A DNA stretch of 64,000 nucleotides, taken from positions 275,653-339,652 of the forward strand of contig CAJNOJ010000104.1 in NCBI GenBank assembly GCA_905250025.1, read 5' to 3'. The notes under the pieces were generated by a model. It was not told where the DNA came from. It made no database searches and saw only the letters and a list, made by a program, of their open reading frames with translations. Both the position numbers and the translations under genes were made by a program. Of this stretch, positions 28,567 to 39,427 are shown in pieces. Numbering within the stretch: position 1 is the stretch's first letter; each line of letters begins with the position of its first letter. The DNA comes from Adineta ricciae (taxonomy: Eukaryota > Rotifera > Eurotatoria > Adinetida > Adinetidae).

Positions 28567-30214
28567 TCAATGTTCAAGTGCAACTTCCAAAGAACAAGAT
28601 TCCGTATCAAATTTGCTTATGAGTTCATCATTATCGCTATTGTCGGAATTTTCATCACAATGTTTGATATATTGAGGCGTAGATGGAAGATGTCTCTGCG
28701 AATGGGATTCTTTTTTCTCGTCATCTAATTTACGCATAGCTTCAATAATAAACGGACGTCGTTTTGGAAAAACCCTGCTAGAGAGTTCAGCCGAGTCGAC
28801 AAGTTTATTAGCAGTAGCATTGTCATTCATATTTGCTGTAGAAGATACAGACGCTCTTCGAGATTTTCTGTCTTGTGAATCAATTGAGTAAGTTTGTGTG
28901 TCGAAGGATGTAGCTTGAAACGTGTTAGTTTTCGAATTTTCAGTGCAAGTTTTACTTGCTGCAGAAAGCATCGAATTCACTGATGTTGTTTATATACAAA
29001 AAGGTTTCATACCTATCTTCGGTACTTTCGAATCATTACTGAGCGATAGAGTAGTTCTGGACAACTTTGATTTTCTCGTCGATGGCCACTGTTGTTCTCG
29101 AACAAATGTGTCTTGATCTAATCGGAAACCTTGTTTGCCATTAGTAGCACTGAAGAAATAATTTTAAAAAAGAACACGAAAATCTACTGTTTGCTTCCTG
29201 AACGAGCTGTACATTCGACTATCGAATTTGTTTTGCTGATATCTGTTGCTATTCTGAGACGAATGCTGTGGATTTGATGTTTCTCGTTCGGATACACCCC
29301 GAATTGCATGTACATTTCGCTCTTCATTCGTTCCACGTTGATTACGAAGTATATCTTCAATAATTAACGAAGCTGCTTCATCAACATCAATTGCCGGCTA
29401 GAATATCCAATGAATTGTTTTGAATAGTTCATTGATTTTCATCACAAACTATTGCTTGTAATAACTGTTTGGCGGAACAGGTTGTAAATTCACAAATATT
29501 TTCGATCTAAAACTACTCGAACATCAATCATGACAATCATACGGAATATTTCGAATTACCATATCTAATGTGATCTTCGTACCGATACGATTGAATATTT
29601 CACGTATCACTTCCTTAACAAAATCTCTCGTTGTTAATGGCTATTAATATTTATGAAAAGCGAACGTTATCTCCGAATACAATTGTATTACTTTCACTCG
29701 TTTTAAGTACGGATACTTCTTTGCACCAATTTGTTGGATTTGACTTATGGCTTCTTCCAGCGTGATCATTCGCTAGAGCTTTCGATGTCATGAATGAACG
29801 TGTCACATCGTGAATATATCTTACATTGTTTCGAATTAAAGTCTCGGCTTCACAATGCAGTGTTCGAATTACATCAGGTAACTTAAACGAGAGAAAACTT
29901 CGATGTATGAATGCAATGAATTCATTGTATGTAAATTCATCGAACTTCAGATAGCACAATATTATGTTTCGCTTGTTCGATAATAGTATTGACAATATAT
30001 CGAATGAATTCTAAATCTCGAGAATTCCTTGCTTGAATTTGATCCTACAAGGTATTGAAAGACAATCTTTTCAAACTGAACCTTTCATCTAGTAGAACTT
30101 TGAATAAGGATTGCCAGTTCTGCTGATTGTTTTCAAAGCGTTGTTTCAATCGTTCACATATAGACACTGTAAACAGTGAAAGCATGACAAGTTCTCTTGA
30201 AAAAACATACTCAT
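28567..30214 (-). CDS. Hypothetical helical protein, family not recognised
   Basis: The start codon is split. ATGA (30211-30214) joins a 68-nt exon (30099-30166) to give MMSICERLKQRFENNQQNWQ, exactly 24 codons. Following exons read QIQARNSRDLEFIRYIVNTI, LPDVIRTLHCEAETLIRNN, MITLEEAISQIQQIGAKKYP and TTRDFVKEVIREIFNRIGTK, a compact helical N-terminal domain. Then come IDVDEAASLIIEDILRNQRG and a long polar, low-complexity tail (HSSQNSNRYQQNK; SRRASVSS) that ends acidic in ELISKFDTESCSLEVALEH. I know no family for it. A scaffold or ciliary/cytoskeletal role would be guesswork. Introns are about 45-70 nt, and exon ends in the middle are approximate. Confidence 0.55.
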
Positions 30215-30402
30215 AGCGACCAAATCGACGCACTTGGAAAGAACAAAACTGAATGGACGAAAAATTTCAAATAAAGTGAAAGATATATTATTGTCTTGTG
30301 TTTTTAGCGGCAAGTCAAGTTTAGAATATTATTATATACAACAAAAACAAACAAACGACAAGAAAAAGGTTTATATTTAAAATAAACATCTAGTCTATAT
30401 GA

Positions 30403-32550
30403 TCAGGATACATTGGTAAGTTTCAGGCCATCTTCAATAATTGTTACCAAGCGCTGACCTTCAGCTGATTCTGGGACTTCATTTTCGTAGATATTACCGA
30501 ATACGACTAGACGAAGTAAACTGACCGCTTCTACAAGAAAAAGAAACTAGTACATGAATGTAAATGAAAGATTCGTTTCGTACCGTAATAATCTTCGGGT
30601 ACATCGACCATATATACTTCAAAAGTGACCAGAAAAAGAAGTAAAGCTTGTTTTAACATTCCTTGACCTGTCGCTAATTCACAAAGAGGCTTTCGCCCAT
30701 AAAAAAGAAAGTAGGATGATGTTCCGTTCACAAAATCCATAACAGTTAAACGCAAATGACTGCTATCATCGGTTTCTTTATCGGTTCCTTTGGGTCCGTC
30801 AGCCTAGAAGATTGGAATAAATAAAACACATACAAAATTCACTCTGCACAACTGACTTGCTTATTTTGGATGATAAAACTACAATTCAATGTACGACACA
30901 ATTGTGTTAAACATAAACGATAGGTTAAATCCATATTCTCTCGTTTTCTTATCGCAAAGTGTTTGGTTAATATATCGAGTACGAGACCGATGGTTTTACT
31001 AAACGATGAAATGTGTCTTCCACGTAAAAGACCGTATTCACCAGTCAACTAGACAAAAGTTTTTCGTCAATTTACGAACTTCTCCGACAAAGAAGAATAC
31101 GCTTACGAATTCTTTTCCAGCCATGAACGGCAATTCCTGTAAAATTCCGTAGAGATTTAGATCAGCATTGTTACTTAACCATTCTCGTCGACGAGTATGC
31201 GTCTTGGACAAATATTGCTTGTAGAGAGTAGAAAATTGAACTTGTCCTTGAATCTGACGAAGTTTAGCAGTAATTGCATCGTAATAGGCATCGTCTAATT
31301 TAACGGGAAATGATCAGTTTTTGTTTGAATTCATGGCTATGGCGATAGACTTACTGTTTTGATGAATTCGATTATCGTTTTTTTCAACTCGACCGGATTT
31401 CGCACGGATTTTTTGACGCATGTTACGCATCTTGATCGACAATTTACGGCATAGTAAAGCCTAGAGAAGACCAATGCTTCGAAATTGAAAGAAAAGGTAA
31501 ACTTGATGTCGTACTTCAGGTTTAAGATGATTGCCTTTTTCAGCCAGACAAGGATACTTTTTAATTAACGCTAGACCAATTTTACGATACTCTCGACCAG
31601 TTTTCAACTGTGGATATGTTTTCATAAAGAATTCCGCTGTTTCATTGATAAACTCTTGCAAGACTTGGGCAGCTTGTCCTAAGAGAAATCGAATTCGATC
31701 GTTTGCATTGAAATTTTACAGAGTACAAACCATTCTCTAGACATGTTTGGACGCGCTCTGAAAGTTCGGGTAGTTGAGGCGGGTGTGGAATTGGCGCGTA
31801 ACAACGAACTCGTCCACCGGACCGAGAAACAGGTGTTATTGCACTTCCACTCTCTTCATCTTCACCCATCAAACTCATGTTTGGTGTATACAATGTGCCA
31901 CGCTAAATGCCGTAAAAGTTTTATTCATAGAGAGTAGAATAAGTAGGAAAATATATACTCGTTCGGGAACGGGAATCCATTCTGGATCTTCAAATTGAAT
32001 CTACAACAATAAATGCTTGAAATCGTGCGAAATTCAAATATTTATTCGATCTTACGTCAACAAACTCATCTTCGCTTTTCATCGAATATTCCATGGAATC
32101 ATTAGGTTCCATTTTTGCCATTCGACTCACTGTTCCAAAACGTTTCTTTCCCTCCAACTTCGGCCGCTTAAGATAACTATTTCGTCGATGAGTATCTTCC
32201 TCGTCATCCGTCGACGCTTCATCAATTTCGTTATTGGTTCGAATAGTGGTGACATTCGATGACGAAAGCAGGCCACTAGAAGCTGTTGCACTTTTATTGC
32301 TTGTGGGGGTCGAATGAATCTTTCGAATATGAATTTTAAATCGAGCAACAGATAGAAATGTCTCTTCACAACCATCCACTGGACACGCTACTTCGACTTC
32401 TTCGTCGCGATGCCGAATATCCAAATGTTCAACGTAAGCCTGAAGACTTCGCGGATAGATATTGCATATTGTACAATGAAGTACACGTTGACTCGATGCG
32501 GAAGATGTTGGACTATGGTAATCAACAAGACTAACACGATTTAATGACAT
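30403..32550 (-). CDS. C2H2 zinc-finger protein with uncharacterised conserved helical region
   Basis: The N-terminal start MSLNRVSLVDYHSP is followed by two C2H2-like fingers: LHCTICNIYPRSLQAYVEHL..H and VACPVDGCEETFLSVARFKIHIRKIH. A Ser/Thr- and Lys/Arg-rich linker follows. The rest is a conserved-looking helical region: EFFMKTYPQLKTGREYRKIG, ALIKKYPCLAEKGNHLKPE, LCRKLSIKMRNMRQKIRAK, THTRRREWLSNNADLNLYGI and LPFMAGKEFLTGEYGLL. It loosely resembles uncharacterised fish proteins annotated near SAMD3 ('LVEKYPCLK...KYKMANFR...L'), some of which are transposon-associated. That similarity is from memory and weak. The C-terminus is hydrophobic (LKQALLLFLVTFEVYMVD) and ends TIIEDGLKLTNVS. About eight introns interrupt it. 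Function is unknown; nucleic-acid binding is plausible. Confidence 0.6.
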
Positions 32551-33020
32551 CTAAAAACGTGAAACTATAATTCGCGCATTTGAAACAAACTTTTCTTTTG
32601 ACCACATTAATGGTTTCAGTATAAGATCGTTTTTTTATGTAAAATGGAAAAAACTAAGCATCTATGCTTCAGAATAGAGGATGCATAAGTGCGCATACAA
32701 TGGATGCACTACTATGACCGATAAAAGAATCAACCAATAGGATATAATGATTTTCGCATTGGTGACATCTGACGTAAACATTCATCATTGAATATTAGCA
32801 CCCCTAACGACATGTTGTGAAGATGAGTCACTCTTTCGGGGCTTACGATGATGAGATATTTCTTCATAATATTATCAGAAGAATAGACAATTGTTCATTC
32901 TACGAGAGAACAAACTTATATTTTGAAAAACTATTGAGTTTTTATTGATGAAATGTCAACCTACAGAGCAATTCTCTCCTCCCAAAGACATCGTTTAAAT
33001 CTTGCTTCACTATTTTAGAT
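32551..33020. other. Divergent intergenic spacer
   Basis: This 470-bp AT-rich spacer lies between two outward-reading genes. 'ctattttag' at 33010-33018 directly precedes the TRMT10A ATG and is a good candidate splice acceptor, cis in the 5' UTR or spliced-leader. Confidence 0.45.
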
Positions 33021-33980
33021 ATGTCAAACGAAGCAGAACCGACACTAGCCGCTAGCACGACAATAACGGCAGCGACTGACATCGATAAACCATCATCTCT
33101 CTCTAAAAACCAGCAGCGTAAACAGAAACGGTATGAATTGATGCTCGAACGACGTAAATCTAAACGAAAGGAAGAAAAAGCTAAACAGAAGCAACGTCGT
33201 CTGGAAAAATTAAAGAATGCTCCTGAACAATCCTTGATCACTCGTCACAGTCTCAAAAACAATCGGATGGAAAATTCTTCGTGCCGCATTCGAATCTGTA
33301 TTGATTGTCGATACGATTCCTTGATGAGTGATAAAGATGTTGGTAGTCTGCAAAAACAAATCTCCTTTAGTTATTCATCCAATCGTCGTCTGTCAGCGCC
33401 ATGTCAATTCTATCTGACGAATGTCGACGGTCAATTAGAAAGACGTCTTACAGCAAATAGTGTCAAAAATTGGGACATACATATGCGAAATGAACCCATC
33501 GAACAAGTCTTTCCACACGAGGACATACTCTATTTAACAAGCGAATCAGAAAATGTATTAAGTAGTACTGAACCACTCGATGAACGGACAGTATATGTGA
33601 TTGGTGGTATTGTGGATCACAATTCAAGAAAAGGTCTCTGTTATCAATTAGCACTGGCAAACAAATGGCGACATGCGCGTTTACCAATCGATGAATTTAT
33701 CAAAATGAATACACGTCGTGTACTTGCTTGTAATCATGTTCTGGAAATACTTTTGAATTATATTCAATTAGGAGATTGGAAGAAAGCATTCGAACAGAAC
33801 ATACCGAAAAGAAAACAAGTTACAGAAGAGATAGATGCGAGTAGTAATGGCGATGATGATGATGATGTGCCGAAAACTGTCTCGCCAACTCATCCGCAAG
33901 ATCCGAAACCTTGTGCTGAAATTCATGAAAGACGAGGAGAAGTTGATGAAGGAGAAGATCCACCGCAGCTTCCTTCATGA
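33021..33980 (+). CDS. TRMT10A: tRNA (guanine-9-N1) methyltransferase TRMT10A
   Basis: SAM-dependent SPOUT-class enzyme that methylates G9 of tRNAs. It is a single uninterrupted ORF of 319 aa (human 339), which is unusual beside its intron-rich neighbours. A strongly basic N-terminal helix (KNQQRKQKRYELMLERRKSK) precedes the catalytic domain. Signature pieces are RICIDCRYDSLMSDKDVGSL, SSNRRLSAPCQFYLTN, VYVIGGIVDHNSRKGLCYQL with the catalytic-region Asp, ARLPIDEFIKMNTRRVLACN and ILLNYIQLGDWKKAF. The tail is acidic (NGDDDDDVP). The ATG comes 2 bp after an acceptor-like 'ttttag'. LRRC40 starts 49 bp after the stop on the same strand. Confidence 0.95.
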   Translation: MSNEAEPTLAASTTITAATDIDKPSSLSKNQQRKQKRYELMLERRKSKRKEEKAKQKQRRLEKLKNAPEQSLITRHSLKNNRMENSSCRIRICIDCRYDSLMSDKDVGSLQKQISFSYSSNRRLSAPCQFYLTNVDGQLERRLTANSVKNWDIHMRNEPIEQVFPHEDILYLTSESENVLSSTEPLDERTVYVIGGIVDHNSRKGLCYQLALANKWRHARLPIDEFIKMNTRRVLACNHVLEILLNYIQLGDWKKAFEQNIPKRKQVTEEIDASSNGDDDDDVPKTVSPTHPQDPKPCAEIHERRGEVDEGEDPPQLPS

Positions 33981-34007
33981 TTCTGTTCAGTGTTGATTTC
34001 TTGCGTT

Positions 34008-34023
34008 TTTTTTGTTATTCTAG
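34008..34023 (+). promoter_or_regulatory. Candidate spliced-leader acceptor between TRMT10A and LRRC40
   Basis: The 49-bp gap contains a run of T's ending in 'ttattctag', 6 bp before the LRRC40 ATG. With no room for a promoter, this looks like a trans-splice acceptor inside an operon-type pair. Spliced-leader trans-splicing is known in bdelloid rotifers; its use here is inference. Confidence 0.5.
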
Positions 34024-34029
34024 ATATAA

Positions 34030-36749
34030 ATGGCATCATCATCGTCATCGATGAAACGTCAGCCACCTCTTCGACCTTCATCTACGACGAATCGAGCAGT
34101 TCGAGGGATTGAAAAACGTGTCAACAATCTTGCTTTATCTAATGAGCAAAACGATGATGAACACGCAATTGCAAGTGGTAAACAAGTCCCACGTAGTTAT
34201 CTACTCAAATTAATCAAAGGATCGCGTACAAATGGGGTACTTAACTTAGCATCACGTGGTTTGACCGAAGGTAAGTTTGAAATCGGTATATTGACGTAGA
34301 ATTCAACTGGGATTTATTTAGTTCCAAGAGAAATCTTCCAAGATGACATTGTAGAAGATGAAAATCAACAACAACCAAAAGCAAAAACACCAGATTTTTC
34401 TCAAAGCGCTTCGGAAGGCTGGTGGACGCGTGAACCACTCAAAACACTCGATTTATCATCAAACTCGTTGGCTACACTTCCAAATGAAATCGAATTATTA
34501 GATTACTTGATCGTCCTTAACGTATGTCATGCGCCTTTGTATCTCATCCGATTATTCCCAACGTTTTCCCTTTCCTTACAGATTCATAATAATCAACTAT
34601 CAACAATACCTGACTCGATACGACGTTTGAGATTATTGGAGAAACTCGTTCTCAGTCAAAATGAGTTAACTACATTACCAGATGGACTCTTCTACTGCTC
34701 ATCACTTCTCTACTTGAATCTATCGCGTAATCATCTAACTAAAGTATCCAATAAAATTGGCGATCTCTCCTATCTTCAAGAACTGGTATGACTTTATCGA
34801 TCCTGTTAACATTTATTTCCGATTTCATGTTTGTTCAGGATTTATCGGAGAATGACTTCGAAGTCTTTCCCAAACAACTTGGATACTTGACGAAATTAAC
34901 TAAATTAACAATTGCAAAGAACCGTCTTCGTGCACTTCCAAATGAATTCGGCGCTCTCTATAGTATAATTATCCACTTCGAAATTCTAAATAACCTTCTT
35001 GTCCTGTAGATCTTCGATCATTCGACATGAGTCATAACCAAGTGACACAGTTACCTGAAAGTTTCGGAGATTTAATCAATCTCGAAGAAGTCTATGCGAA
35101 TGCCAATCGATTAGCAGTTTTTCCATGTTTTAATCAATGTGCAAGATTAAAAGTACATTGAAACCGTTTGTATAAATCATCTATACTCAGTTCATCTTCC
35201 AGGAAATTCATCTGGCTGATAACCAATTGACTGAGATAGCCGATAGTCAACTTGAACCGCTTTTATCCTTGATTTCGCTCAACGTTCGTGGCAATAAAAT
35301 ACGAGTTCTTCCGGAACAAGTTGCACTCTTGCCAAATTTAGAAAGACTCGATGTGACAAACAATGAACTTGCTGAGTGAGTTACACCAATGTTCTTTCAA
35401 TGAAGATTTCGCTCTGATGTTTTTAGTTTACCCTCGAAAATCGCTTTGAACAAGAAAATGAAGAGCATCAGCATTATTGGAAATCCTCTAGGAAAGATTC
35501 GTAAAGATGTTATTCGTGTAAGTGATACGAGAATTGCGTAACTGATCATCTATTATCTGTCTGTAGCTTGGAACAGAAGCGATAATGAAGTATCTTCGTA
35601 ATCGCTTGACAATTGATGATGGAAATGGTGGTGGTGATAGTGATGAAAAGAAAACATTTGACATTCCCAAATCAGCAGAAACTGAAGACGAAAGAAAACG
35701 TCGTTTATATACCGAACATCATGTGGTACGAAGCACAGGAACATTTGATTTGAGGTAAGAAGAAAGAATACTCTTGTGATTGCATGTGTTTCAACGCTTA
35801 TTTTAGTCATAAAAATGTATCAAGTCTATCGGATGAATCAATTGAACTTATTTCGAAGGAGAAACCGTCTCATGTAAATTTATCGAAAAATAAATTCACC
35901 GGAATGCCTGTTGCGTAAGTTATTCTCCCAATTCATCTAATAATAGTCCGTGTATTTTTCAAGTTAGTCGAAAAAAGTGTAAGAAGGTGAGATAATGTAG
36001 TTCAACTTAACCAGAAATAAAGGTGACGGATGTTTTTTAACAATGTGGTGACGGAGAAAGACGAATTGCTGTAGAATGATATTCTACTTTTGAATCCATC
36101 TAGATTGGTGAACTTGTCTGAATATCTACTTCATTTGGATATGTCAGCAAATGGATTATTGCAACTGAATTCTGAAGTTGGTCGATTGAAAGAATTACGC
36201 TTTTTGGATTTGAGGTAGGAAAACAAGAACTTCATCGAGATAATTCATCATTTCGTTGATCTTAGTACAAATCGTCTGACAGATCTTCCAGTGGAACTCA
36301 GTTCACTTGATAAATTACAAATTATAAACTTATCAATGAATAAGTACGTTCATCTTATCAATTGTAAAACAAATACTAGAAATATTTTCATTAGATTTGT
36401 TCGATTACCATCGGTTCTCTATGACCTAAAGCATATTCAAGAAATTCTTGCCAACGATAATCAATTAGTCGAACTTGATCCCCATGGAATCGTTAAAATT
36501 TCAGCAACATTATGTACATTCAATGTGCGAAACAATAATATTCAACGATTACCAGCGGAATTGAGTAAATGTACCGCATTGAAATCACTTGATGTCGCAG
36601 GTCAGTAGTCTTGAGATGTGCAAAGAAAGAACGAAAGTAATGCTGCGTTTCTTTCTATAGGCAATCCATTTAAATTACCACGACCAGCAACGATAGCCAA
36701 AGGTACACAAGCTATACTGGAACATTTACGAAATCAATTGATTGAATAA
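34030..36749 (+). CDS. LRRC40: Leucine-rich repeat protein LRRC40
   Basis: The N-terminal part is basic and Ser-rich, then VPRSYLLKLIKGSRTNGVLN and LASRGLTEVPREIF match the LRRC40 start, and EGWWTREPLKTLDLSSN follows. About twenty 22-24-residue LRRs of the shock2/typical class come next (NELTTLPDGLFYCSSLLYL; LPNEFGALYNLRSFDMSHN). An acidic linker (DDGNGGGDSDEKKTF) separates the two LRR blocks, as in LRRC40, before HVNLSKNKFTGMPVALVNLS and the last repeats. It ends KGTQAILEHLRNQLIE, the family's usual end. About ten introns of 50-110 nt interrupt it. The cellular role of the family is poorly known. Confidence 0.93.
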
Positions 36750-38352
36750 TCGCACGAAACTGTAATTTGTTTTTAACATGTGTGTGTGGTAGTTTATTGA
36801 CTTTTCTTTTATGTAAAAAAAAATAAATCACATATTTGTTTTTTTTACATAAATAACGCGGAGATATGATGTAACGGTCTGTTCAATTGATTTCCTTTGT
36901 TGATAAGCAAGTTTTGCTGGCCGTAGAGAAAGATCTGGAAATTTATAGATTTGATCCATTTATGAACGTTGTTTTCTCACGTTGAGATTTCTTTTCTTCT
37001 GATTTGTGTCAACGAACACACATCATAAAATCGAGCATCGACGTCATAAACTAGGTTAATTATCGAAGAGAAAGAGATGAAGTTCGAAAAATTTCTTCAA
37101 CATACTAACGAAATATTTCACTGATACAATATCTCAAGTGAGTTCAATGTGGCAAACAAACTATTGACTTTTTCGTACATTTCACAGCATGATCGCTGAT
37201 GAGCTTTATTTATCCGTTCAATGTTGTTGATGATGTCTCTCTCATAGATAGCGCGTCGTGTTTGTTATTATTGTGCAAGCAATTTGCGTGTGTAGACATA
37301 CATTAACATATCAAGCTGAACATTCCATCGCTTTGCATACAGGTCATTTTTGTCTTAATCGAAATTTTGAGAACAAGTGTTAATGTAATAGAGCAGATCG
37401 AAAAGAAAAAGAGAAAGATTTGATATCTCAAATGATGAATGTAGTCGGCAATGACTGATGTTAGGTGACAAACCCATGATCGCTCTCTTCCTGTCATCAC
37501 CTGAAGCCCTGCCGTGTCGATGTTTGATCTTTCTTTTTCAATTACAGTTTTGTGCNCGATCAAAGTTTTACATTGATGAATAATTCAAGTTTGGAAAAAT
37601 CTTCTTTCTTTCTTATTTCATAAATTTTACCACCCATTGATCTTTGCCATTTTTGACAACTAATTGATCAGTAGTTTCTTCTCTCTTCTTTCGGTTTGAT
37701 ACGAAAAGTCGTCATGAAGACCAGAATAGTTGTCTTATCCAATGACCGATAGTTAATCCGAGATAACTCTCTCTCCTTCTCTCTTACGCTCTCTTGAACA
37801 ACGGTCAAGAAATGACGCAAACACACCAATCGATTTCTTGAAAGAAATTATGTCGATGTTTAACGATATCGGGTTGGTTGAATTTCGTAATCGAAAAGAG
37901 GAAAGCGGGCGGCGGCGAGACGATGAACACGTAATCTCAAGGTCAAGGTGGAACGAGAGAGAGAATAAATTCTCGTTCTCTCTCTCTATTTCTCTCTCTC
38001 TCGTTCTCTTTCGCTAACAATTGATATCAGCAAAACTTTTAAGTTTAACGCAACACAATTGTTCAAGCACGCGCACATTGAGCAACAACAACAACAATAA
38101 CAAAAATCGCGTAATTCTAAGCCAAAGTCTGACGTAAGATACAAACTTTAAAGATTATTTGTTTCATAAGTAAACGAAAGAAGCAAATATAAAGTAAGTA
38201 CAAATCACATATTCCCTTAATCTATCTCTTCAATATCGTCGATAGCAAAGATCAATGGGTGGTAAAATTTATGAAATAGAAAAAAGAAGATTTTTCCAAA
38301 CTTAAACTATTCATCCATGTAAATCTCTGATCATTTTCTAGGTTAGTTATCA
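36750..38352. other. Long intergenic region with an unresolved base
   Basis: This 1.6-kb AT-rich region has no supported gene. It contains an N at 37555, a GA/CT repeat (37951-38012), an ACA-rich stretch near 38085-38105, and an acceptor-like 'ttttctag' just before the bZIP gene, suggesting a 5' UTR exon/intron here. Confidence 0.45.
37951..38012. repeat. GA/CT microsatellite with inverted arms
   Basis: A GA-rich run (gaacgagagagaga) is followed by CT-rich runs twice containing 'ctcgttc', the exact reverse complement of the left arm. The stretch can fold as a hairpin. It lies about 340 bp upstream of the bZIP start. Confidence 0.7.
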
Positions 38353-39024
38353 ATGATGCATCCTTCCATTTATCCTCATCACTCAAATGGTTATCCCTCA
38401 TTCTTATCCTATGCCCCATCAGGCCAACGAAAATCTGATTACGGAATGTCTCTTCATCATCCACATCATTATTTGAATGATTCCATTGGTGCAAATACTT
38501 CATCAAGTAGTCCATCATCAAACAACAGCTCGGCACATTTATTATCCTATAGTGGTTACAGCACTGGACTTGATTTATCTTCACATACGAACAATCTCAA
38601 ACGACCACGAAGTGATATTGACGATGAGGAGAATATGAATCCCAATGAAGAAAGTCAAACATCTCCTTCACCCTCAACATCGATTTTAGGTGATATTACA
38701 TCGTCGACCAATGGACAAAAGATGCTTCATCATTTCAAACAAGATTACGGACAAAATGAACTTTGCCCGTCATTACCATTTAAAAAACGTGCTCGTGCAG
38801 TTCCACCAGAACAAAAAGACGGTGCATATTACGAAAAACGAGCACGGAATAATGAATCTGCTAAACGTTCACGTGATGCACGTCGTCAGAAAGAACAATT
38901 AACTCAAGAACGTTTGGCTTGTCTAGAACAAGAAAACGCCCGCTTGATCATGGAGAACCAAGCACTACGCTACCAACTTTCTCAACTTCATGCGTTGTGC
39001 GGTGTTTCCAAAACCCTCCAATGA
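38353..39024 (+). CDS. bZIP transcription factor, PAR/CES-2/HLF type
   Basis: Intronless coding region of 223 aa. The N-terminal part is rich in His, Ser, Asn and Pro (MMHPSIYPHHSNGYPSF; SSSPSSNNSSAHLLSYSGY), probably a disordered activation region. The basic region is KDGAYYEKRARNNESAKRSR followed by DARRQKEQL; the RNNE-(A/S)AKRSRDARR core is the signature of PAR-subfamily factors (HLF, DBP, TEF, worm CES-2). The zipper continues with leucines in LTQERLACLEQENARLIMEN. It ends LHALCGVSKTLQ. NFIL3 has a slightly different core, so PAR/CES-2 is preferred; a single-gene name cannot be given. It binds DNA as a nuclear dimer. Confidence 0.88.
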   Translation: MMHPSIYPHHSNGYPSFLSYAPSGQRKSDYGMSLHHPHHYLNDSIGANTSSSSPSSNNSSAHLLSYSGYSTGLDLSSHTNNLKRPRSDIDDEENMNPNEESQTSPSPSTSILGDITSSTNGQKMLHHFKQDYGQNELCPSLPFKKRARAVPPEQKDGAYYEKRARNNESAKRSRDARRQKEQLTQERLACLEQENARLIMENQALRYQLSQLHALCGVSKTLQ

Positions 39025-39427
39025 GACTTTCATACCCAAGCCCTTTCTTCTATTTTTTTTTCGTTTTTGTGTGTTTGAAATTCTTAAATAAATATATAGT
39101 TTGTTACGTTATTCATTGAAAAGAAAACGGATTTTTCCTTCTCTCTTTTTTTTTCGTATCGCCTGCAGGTAGTAATGAGCTCAAGTGGACAGTGCTCAGA
39201 TGGCCTACTGCGTTTTCGAGTGCTTGAGACAAACAATACAACTACATGACTTCCCGTCGTGTTCAGTCATCCATCATCAGAAGTGTGTGACATTTTTTTT
39301 TCTTCTTCTCTTTATTAACCAACAACGAATAGAGAGAGAAAAACAAAACAAAATGACATTTTATGATCGATGTTTCAATTCTTCCAATGCCGTCATATCA
39401 TTTTCTAAACGAAGATGAATATATCGA
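39025..39427. other. Convergent 3' spacer
   Basis: This 400-bp spacer lies between the bZIP gene (plus) and DDX24 (minus). An AATAAA at about 39086 and several T-runs fit a 3' UTR and polyadenylation region. I see no supported gene. Confidence 0.4.
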
